From assembly GCA_964019415.1 (NCBI GenBank), contig OZ025870.1:10419733-10483732 (forward strand): 64,000 nt of DNA, given 5' to 3'. This DNA comes from Ianthella basta (taxonomy: Eukaryota > Porifera > Demospongiae > Verongiida > Ianthellidae). Made by a program: the position numbers and the translations under genes. Below, in pieces: positions 57,281 to 64,000 of this stretch. Numbering within the stretch: position 1 is the first letter of the stretch; each line of letters opens with the position of its first letter. The notes under the pieces are model-generated. The model had not been told where the DNA came from, did no database searches, and worked only from the letters and a program-made list of their open reading frames with translations.

Positions 57281-57814
57281 AGTCTGTGTGTGTCTGTGGT
57301 GATACACACCCTGCCATGATTCAGAGAATGCCCCTTTGTTGCCACTGTTTGGAAGCCTTAAACGTTGACTGGCCCATGTGTGTAACTGCATAGTAGGGCA
57401 AAACGACCTGGCAGAAAAACCGTAGGAACAAGGAGGAGGGCCAGTTCATGCAAAGAGGGGGGGCCAGCCGGTCCATGCAACAAGGAGGAGGCTGGTGCAT
57501 GTAAAACCCAGGTCATTAACATGCACTGACTTTGAATACGTTTTCACCATTCCTACATCTGCCAACATTTTGCTGCGCCTATTACTACTGCATGCCCATT
57601 CCAGCTCTTCAGCCCACCCCCTTACACCCACAGGTACAGCCTTACAATTTTCTCATCTTTTTGCTTTGTTGCATGTGCTCTGTACACACTTCTACACACT
57701 ACAGAGTGCAGCTATACATGCGCCATGGTGCACACTAGACTGCAATTTCTGGCTATTAAGGCTTTCCTCATTAACACTTCAGTCATGTACATGGATGTAT
57801 GCATGCAGCGTGGT

Positions 57815-58381
57815 GGTATAGCGGATTTATGGAACCTTGCAATAGTTCCCACTCTGTCCAATCTATTCACATCTTCAAGGAGGATTGAAGGTGCGAATAG
57901 ATTGGACAGAGTAAGGAATGCAGATATTAGGGAGAGGTTGAATCAAGAAGGTGTTTTAGATCTGGTGAAAAGGTGGCAGGAGAGTTGGAAGGGCAGACTA
58001 GAAGAAATGAGCTTTGAGAAGACAACGAAGAAAGTGTTTGTTGGAGAGATGGAGGGGAAGAGGCCAAGAGGAAGACCATGCTTAAGATGGATTGACAATT
58101 TTAAATAACCTTATGATAGCTACCTATTCTATATGCTAACTCACTGTCTGCTCTGTTTTAGTGTAAGAGGGATGACTCCAGCATTGGAGATAAATCCACT
58201 TTTGTGATTGATTGATTGATTGCAACAGTTCCCATACCTGGGTAGTCGTTACCTAGAATACAAACAGGGTGACATATTTGTACAGTACCAGATAGTACAG
58301 TGGTTTGTACAGTACCAGACATTATCCTAGGTAACAATTGTCATCGGGCGGGAAGTGTTGCACGGTTCATAAATCCGCTGT
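57815..58381. repeat. Foldback P2, copy 5, split by a non-LTR insertion
   Basis: The left arm tip is at 57825-57851 and the rest follows from 58222. Removing 57852-58221 and one target copy restores the usual hairpin. Confidence 0.6.
57852..58221 (+). mobile_element. 5'-truncated RTE-like non-LTR retrotransposon
   Basis: The open frame (about 57876-58108) encodes RVRNADIRERL, then LVKRWQESWKGRLEEM and KRPRGRPCLRWIDN, ending in a stop. This is the typical C-terminal tail of RTE/jockey-type reverse transcriptases. The 3' end is a (TGAT)n tail, and a 13-bp target duplication (GCAATAGTTCCCA, GCAACAGTTCCCA) flanks it. The first 70 bp contain an inverted copy of GAATAGATTGGACAGAG, a snap-back at the 5' junction. 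Confidence 0.75.
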
Positions 58382-58905
58382 ATATATGTACATGGGAACA
58401 TGTAGCTGGAATGGGCATATGCATACAATAGGACAGTCTTCTGTGGCAACCCTTGTTATTGCACACTCACATGTACAATTGCACTATAATATGCAGGCAG
58501 AGAAACGGGATGGTAGCAAGACTGCAAGCGCGACAAAATGTTGGCAGATGTATGGATGGTGACAATTTATTTAAGGTCAGCGCATGTAAATGACCTGGGT
58601 TTTGCATGGACCGCCCCTCCTCCTTATTCTTACGGTTTTTCCGCCAAATGGTTTTGCCATACCTTGCAGTTACACACTGCACCATCCCTACATCTGCCCT
58701 TGTTTTTGGAGGAAACATTTGTACACACCCTTTGTTCCTAGAATTTTAATTTATACATCTGGGTTGTGTTGATGGTTGCTTAGCACAAGTTAATGGTGTT
58801 GGGATGACGATTCTTTTATTTCACTTTGTACAAAAACACTTCTGATCCACAAATTCAGTTTGACAGTAAGGCCATCAGTAAGGTACCTTGCACATTGACA
58901 AGGTC

Positions 58906-59197
58906 TGTAGCGTACTGTGACATGCATGTGACCTTACCTTAGCTTACCTGTCTGTAGTCCTCATGACCACCCTGTTTACAAGTGTTTTGTTGTAATAGGT
59001 CACGATCTCTTGTGTAATTGTCACCTTTTTATCTCAGTTTCCTGTATCACCCTTTTGGTATATAATGTGCTGTTTGTAGTGGCTCAGAGAGCCATCTTGT
59101 TATTGATTCAGTGTCTAACCTAAGTTGTGCTCCGTAGTAGCCGGGTAGAAGTGTTTCCTCCTTGGTTTTGCATGCCAGTACGCACTCCTCGGCTACA
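58906..59197 (+). repeat. 5' LTR
   Basis: Begins TGTAGCGTACTG and ends CTCGGCTACA. Confidence 0.9.
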
Positions 59198-59240
59198 TTG
59201 GTGACCCGAACGTCAATTTTCACAGCCGCACCCCTTCGCG

Positions 59241-59937
59241 ATGTCGGAAGACGCTCCAGAACACTCCCCACCCGTCTCACCGCCTGCCACGGTGTCAGCC
59301 GTAGCTCTCAAGATACCGCCGTTCTGGCCGGCTGACCCGCGCCTTTGGTTCGCCCAGGTTGAGGCTCAATTCACTACCAGGTCCATCACTAGCCAAAAGA
59401 CTCGGTTCGACCACGTTATCGCCTCGCTTTCACCCGAATTTGCCACGGAGGTACGCAGACCTTGTTTATGGTACAACACTTCGTCTCCCAGGGTCCTTCT
59501 TCTCTCCATCTGTGGATACTACCACCATGGACCCTACTTCCTATGTATCCCGCCTCAAAGCCATCATGAGCAAGCTACGGCCCATGCCATCGCAGCCACA
59601 CTCACACAGATCAAGCTTCATCAGCCCAGAGCTTCAGTCTACCTCCCATGTCTTTGTACGGCGGGATGCTGTTCGCAAGGCACTACAGCCACCTTACGAT
59701 GGCCCATTCCCTGTACTGGAACGAAGTGCCAAATTCTTCACCTTAGACATCAAGGGACAGACACAGACTGTTTCACTGGACCGGCTCAAACCAGCCCACA
59801 TTGACAACACCTTCCCTTGCACACCAGCACAAACAGCACCTGTTCAACCCGATTCGGTAGCTACTGAACCAGCACAGCAAGTTCGCACTACAAGGTCTGG
59901 ACGACGAGTCCACTGGCCAGACCGCTTGACATATTAA
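59241..59937 (+). pseudogene. Gag N-terminus and integrase C-terminus of the deleted gypsy element
   Basis: From ATG 59241: [20 protein letters not shown] and [10 protein letters not shown], a standard Ty3/gypsy gag start. At about 59450 the sequence jumps, in another frame, to [15 protein letters not shown], then [20 protein letters not shown] and [10 protein letters not shown]. This is the C-terminal tail of integrase, ending at a stop at 59937. Nucleocapsid, protease, RT, RNase H and the integrase core are all missing. Could only be mobilised in trans. Confidence 0.85.
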
Positions 59938-59987
59938 AGACATTCTCTGTTTTACCGCTCCCTAGTCGTTCACTGGGGGGGAGCACC

Positions 59988-60279
59988 TGTAGCGTACTGT
60001 GACATGCATGTGACCTTACCTTAGCTTACCTGTCTGTAGTCCTCATGACCACCCTGTTTACAAGTGTTTTGTTGTAATAGGTCACGATCTCTTGTGTAAT
60101 TGTCACCTTTTTATCTCAGTTTCCTGTATCACCCTTTTGGTATATAATGTGCTGTTTGTAGTGGCTCAGAGAGCCATCTTGTTATTGATTCAGTGTCTAA
60201 CCTAAGTTGTGCTCCGTAGTAGCCGGGTAGAAGTGTTTCCTCCTTGGTTTTGCATGCCAGTACGCACTCCTCGGCTACA
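59988..60279 (+). repeat. 3' LTR
   Basis: Same sequence and length as 58906-59197; no difference found by reading. Confidence 0.9.
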
Positions 60280-60713
60280 GGTCCTTACTGAAGTGATTGT
60301 TGAAACAAATCTCACGCAACACCAATGACAACATACGTAGAAGTGTATATTACATAGTTGAACAAGGTGTGGCCGTTGCTGGGCACTCACTGGCACGAGT
60401 ACAGACACACAACGGATGACGTGTTTGATCAATGGACTTGTACAGAAATGACCATCCTATGAATACACTGGCATTACAGGTGGCGACTACTGGCTAATTT
60501 TGTTTTCATGCCAACACCTCCAACTCTTGATGCTAAAGTAGTGCTAAGGTTAATGGGAGCATACATTTTGTGTTGTCATGCTGTGGCCCAAAGCTAAGAT
60601 AAGCACGGCATGATGTAATAACAATCGTAAATGATCGTGTCCCTAAAAGTGATCTCATACCATCTGTCTATGGTGAATGTACGTATGCATGTACAGTACA
60701 GGGAACCACCTAC
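60280..60713. repeat. Repeat flank shared with 52330-52650 and 53570-53900
   Basis: Non-coding; continuous with the FAN1 fragment in copies 3 and 4. Confidence 0.4.
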
Positions 60714-61203
60714 CATCAAGAAGAAAGTGTGCGCAGATGAGGTCTTCCAGGACAGGCTGGAGATCATCAGCAATCTTTGGGTAGCTCAGCTTTGATGCCT
60801 TGAACCAACGATGGTTTCGTAGAAAGAGGTGGACATACAACTGCTGGGATGCTTCTAAGAGTGTTTGTGGTGGTGGTAGTAGTGGTGGAGTGGGGTACTT
60901 CAATGGCACTAGCACGTATAAAGCTAAGCTTTGCGTACTTCATATACACGATGCATGTGATACGGAATCATATTGCTCTACACCCTACCTACCTTGTAGG
61001 TCGGAGAAGTTAGGAAGAAGCAATAGCATTTCCTCTGAGAACAAGCTTGAGTTGTGCGCATTCTGCAAGGCGTGATTCAGAATAGTAAAGAAGGTACGCA
61101 AGTAATAGGGCACATTGGGACTGCCTGAAGCCTTCCGCTTGCTTGGGGAGTCGTACAGTTCATCATCACTGAGTGGCTTAGAACCTACTTCTACGGCCGC
61201 CAT
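60714..61203 (-). CDS. FAN1: FAN1-like nuclease, 5' two-exon fragment (module 4, open)
   Basis: Exon 1 is 61203-60993, starting MAAVEVG with acidic SDDELYDSPSKRK, then SPNVPYYLRTFFTIL and LLPNFSDLQ. Exon 2 is 60854-60714, with QQLYVHLFLRNHRWFKASKL, then DDLQPVLEDL and AHFLLD. Phases agree across the GT-AG intron. In FAN1 (the Fanconi-associated structure-specific nuclease) the same order PYYL-helix, LYVRLF-RK-W, DLTPVIEEL, GFL precedes the SAP domain. Here the sequence leaves exon 2 through a good donor into repeat DNA; no SAP or VRR-NUC exon is found within 6 kb. It is therefore an open but truncated duplicate, or its other exons lie before 54.8 kb. It is head to head with Ig copy 4. Confidence 0.7.
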
Positions 61204-61536
61204 TGTGATGACGTCACCAGACACATAGCATCATCAGTTGTCTACACTAGAGCTAACGTTCTACTCACTGTACAGTACAAAACTGTCGCATGCACGAGCT
61301 TGGGTCCGGGGATCGAGGGAGGAGTTGTTGCACAATTCCGCTATTAAATTAATTAGTTACTTGAACCTCACCTGACTTCCTGCATGCTCTATATATATAG
61401 AATTACAAGTTTTACTACTAAGTTTTACAAAGACTGTTACGCAAATCTCACCTGACTTCCTGCATGCACTAGAATCACATATTTGTCACAAGTAGCAGCT
61501 TTCAGAGTGTTCCGTGAAGCCTAGGTCAACGAGAAC

Positions 61537-62236
61537 ATGCGCCAAAGGCAACCTTCATTTATTCTTCTATGCTTACCCTGCCTTAGTACGAAGAGCAGTT
61601 GTAGTATGCATCTAGTAATTGTTCGTTACCACCTGCTGCAGCGACAGAGCGACACTTTATCGTCTGTTCCCTTCTCCCCTCTTCCCTTCAACCTCCATCC
61701 AGCACTCGCCTAAGCCTTGTGCGTTGAGTTTCCACACAGCTGGTAAGCAGAACAACGCACTGTATTCACAGGTCTCCCGCTTGACGAGAGTGCTACAGTT
61801 TTCAGTACCACCACAGAAACTGACTTGCGTCTGCAACAAAACTACAACCCCCTCTACAGTGCATTGGTTAGCTAGGAATGGCAAGGTGCTTCCCAAACTA
61901 AAGAAGGTGGTCTATTACAGGCTGGATCACACGCTTAAGAGGAAGAGGCCAGGGACAACTGTTCAACACCGCATCAAAAACTGATTTTCTTGTGCAGAGG
62001 CAGGAGTGTATACATGTGTTATTGGAGAAAATAGAAGGAGCGTATTGGTAACTCCAGTAGGTATGTAATGGACATGGTTGCAATTGCTTTGATAGGAGAC
62101 CCACACACACTGTAGTGCCAGCTTCACATGAAATATGACCATTAGGTGTCTCTCTTCCTGGCAGGTGTAGAATGTTCTTCTGTCTTGCCTTCCCCAACTG
62201 TCTCTCCCAGCTCCAGCAGCAGCAAGACCATCAGCA
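61537..62236 (+). pseudogene. Ig-like gene, copy 4, broken
   Basis: The signal exon starts at 61537, with donor G changed (CTTAGTACG). The Ig exon 61703-62060 carries the same frameshift and RIKN-stop as copy 3, plus a further 5' deletion. The stalk exon is 62165-62236. Confidence 0.8.
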
Positions 62237-63310
62237 GTGAGTGTATGAGGATGAATGCTTACAAGAATTGACTGTGTGTGTGTGTCACTGCATTTGCTGG
62301 CAGCTGGTGAGGATGGCAATTTTCTGTTGTTATCAAGACGAATTGCATGACTAGAGCTTCCTTTTTGCCATGGGGAATAATGTATAACCGGCTCCAGGCT
62401 GTCTGTAGTGAGGCTAGATAGAGATTCCTATAGTGACTGCAGAGTTGTTGACATGTAGACTTAATTTCATTTCATTGTCAATCCTGTCTGGGAATGATCA
62501 TGACCAACAAAACTATAGATGGCTTCAGTGCAAGGAAGCTGTAGATGTATAATTGTTGCATGGCTTGACTTCGATTATCTATCAGTTTACAAGTGTCTAA
62601 TTTAAAATTCCTTTAGAATTAAAAGGAATTTAGGAATTGCCAGCAGAAAAAGCGTAGAAACAAGCAACAGTAACTCAACACCATGATGAACCACATTGCC
62701 ATGAATTTCAATAAGCATTCCTAATTTCTGTGTACAGCTACATAGGCCCAAATGTCTAGCTAGCTAGTCCAATGTAACTGCAAGGAAATTAGGAATGCAT
62801 AGCAAACGTGTGGTTCATCATGGTGTTGAGTTCCTGTTGCTTGTTTCTATACTCGTTTCTATGCTTTTTCTGCTAGCCATTCCTAAATCGCTTTTAATTC
62901 TAAAGGAATTTTAATACACTAGTTTGTACAGTTTTTGCATATCGAAAGGACTATGGTTAGATCAGATAGATATCAGCGCTGACTAATACCCCTTCCTTAA
63001 ATTAGCTGAAGATTGTGCAGAGCATCAAGCACAGTTACGCCACTTTAGATAAAGCGGCTGCCGTGTACTGTACACGTAGTGTACTGTGTACTCTACCGTG
63101 TACTGTACTGTACTATACTGTAAAGGAATTCAGTATACCAGCGCAACAAAATGGCGGCAATGGGGTATCTTTAATGATGTTCTACCGCCTTAGCTTGCAT
63201 CACAACTAACTCTCAGCCTATCCAAACATAGGTAATTGTAATATATCTTTTACCCACTTGCCACATCCTACCCTACGCTGCCCACCCAGACACAACCCAC
63301 ATTGTGCTAC
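62237..63310. other. Ig copy 4 flank with P1 MITE (62588-62922)
   Basis: Same order as after copies 1 and 2: flank, P1 with both arms, then the non-coding 'caaaatggcgg' segment near 63146. A short GTACTGT-rich run lies at 63065-63120. No gene. Confidence 0.5.
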
Positions 63311-64000
63311 CATACAAGTGAGTCTATGGTGCTACACACCCTGCCATGATTCAGAGAATGTCCCTTTGTTGCCAATGTTGTTTGTATACTTAAACAGTTG
63401 ACTGGCCCATGAGTAATTTGCATTCCATCAAAAGTAGAGGAATGAGGGTGTGTAAAAATGTTTCCTTCAAAAACAAGGGCAGATGTAGGGATGGTGCAGT
63501 GTGTACCTGCAAGGTATAGCAAAAACCACCTGGCGGAAAAACCGTAGGAACAATGAGTAGGGCCAGTCCATGCAAAGAAGGGGGCCAGCCGGTCCATACA
63601 ACAAGGAGTAGTGCCGGTCCACGCAAAACCCAGGTCATTAACATGTGCTGACTTTGAATACGTTTTCACCATCCCTACATCTGCCAACATTTTGCTGCGC
63701 CTCCTACTACTACATGCCCATTCTAGCTCTTCAGCTTCCCCTTTACACCCACAGGTACAGCCTTACAATTTTCCCTCTTTCTGCTTTGTTGCATGTGCTC
63801 TGTACACTAGTTATTAGGTTTATCCTTGCAAATTGCTTGCTACTCAATCTACTTTGCTCTGCTCTAGAATCAAGGCCCTCCTGCTCTTCCATGCAATCCA
63901 TTACGTGTTTCGATGTAACAGCTAGCTGCAGGACCCATATTCTTTGGATTCATCACATATGTAGCTATGCAACTTGCTCCACCTTTAAGCTTGAGACCCT
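63311..64000. mobile_element. R3 composite element, copy 5 (runs off the window)
   Basis: Left edge and left arm (about 63470-63700) as in 27748. The inverted right arm is expected beyond 64000. Confidence 0.55.

Larger units (their letters stand above)
57290..58780. mobile_element. R3 composite element, copy 4
   Basis: The left arm is 57395-57565 and the inverted right arm 58530-58740. The interior carries foldback P2, interrupted by the RTE-like insertion at 57852-58221. Confidence 0.6.
58906..60279 (+). mobile_element. Ty3/gypsy LTR retrotransposon, internally deleted
   Basis: LTRs 58906-59197 and 59988-60279 (292 bp each, TGTAGC...GGCTACA) appear identical by eye. The target duplication is GGTC (58902-58905, 60280-60283); 53571 onward shows the uninterrupted site. 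A primer-binding-like TTGGTGACCCGAACG follows the first LTR, and a purine tract GGGGGGGAG precedes the second. The interior is only 790 bp and joins the start of gag directly to the end of integrase. Confidence 0.9.

Overview
The window reads as an animal nuclear genome. It has interrupted genes with GT-AG introns and conserved splice phases, (CA/GT)n microsatellites, a tRNA-derived SINE, and hAT, Ty3/gypsy, non-LTR and many foldback or MITE-type elements. There is no bacterial gene organisation. I infer a basal marine invertebrate. A demosponge is my best guess, from the small introns, the retroelement types and a secreted Ig-domain gene family, but the sequence does not prove it.

Two gene modules have been copied repeatedly. 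Module 1 is a head-to-head pair. On the minus strand lie the first one or two exons of a FAN1-like nuclease (fragments at 29893-30064, 54828-55318 and 60714-61203). About 230-330 bp away, on the plus strand, lies a small secreted Ig-domain gene (copies at 1-517, 30343-31057, 55552-56248 and 61537-62236). Ig copy 1 is open where visible. Copy 2 has an open Ig exon but a one-base frameshift in its signal-peptide exon. Copies 3 and 4 share the same frameshift and stop, so they were duplicated after breaking.

Module 2 is a 12-exon, insulysin-like (M16A) gene of about 1035-1070 residues. Copy A (11738-24915) and copy B (33742-41531) are open with perfectly matching splice phases. Copy C (43135-50164) is a pseudogene with a stop, frameshifts, a dead splice donor, lost exons and a transposon inside an exon. 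In A and B all four zinc/catalytic positions (the HxxEH residues and the distal Glu) are replaced, so both look like pseudoproteases. The broken copy C is the only one that still encodes the ancestral catalytic residues. Upstream of A and B lie fragments of the same non-LTR retroelement, so that element was part of the duplicated segment.

Layout: 0-3.1 kb Ig copy 1, a palindromic MITE and a foldback element (Z). 3.1-7.2 kb microsatellites and further Z and dispersed-repeat DNA. 7.2-9.3 kb an internally deleted hAT element, MITEs and a SINE. 9.5-11 kb non-LTR remnant. 11.7-24.9 kb M16 copy A, with about 5 kb of nested insertions in introns 7 and 9. 25.5-29.8 kb composite long-inverted-repeat elements (family R3). 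29.9-32 kb FAN1 fragment and Ig copy 2. 32.2-41.5 kb repeats and M16 copy B. 42.5-51 kb M16 copy C. 51-54 kb R3 element and palindromes. 54-56.6 kb FAN1/Ig copy 3. 56.6-60.3 kb degenerate Y element, R3 element with a 5'-truncated RTE-like insertion, and an internally deleted gypsy element with apparently identical LTRs. 60.7-62.9 kb FAN1/Ig copy 4. 63.3 kb to the end, another R3 element.

Because the same gene is present three times, many insertions can be compared with an empty site in a paralogue. This defines element ends and target-site duplications precisely and orders the events. Gene starts for the M16 copies are not resolved: no in-frame ATG lies in the first recognised exon.
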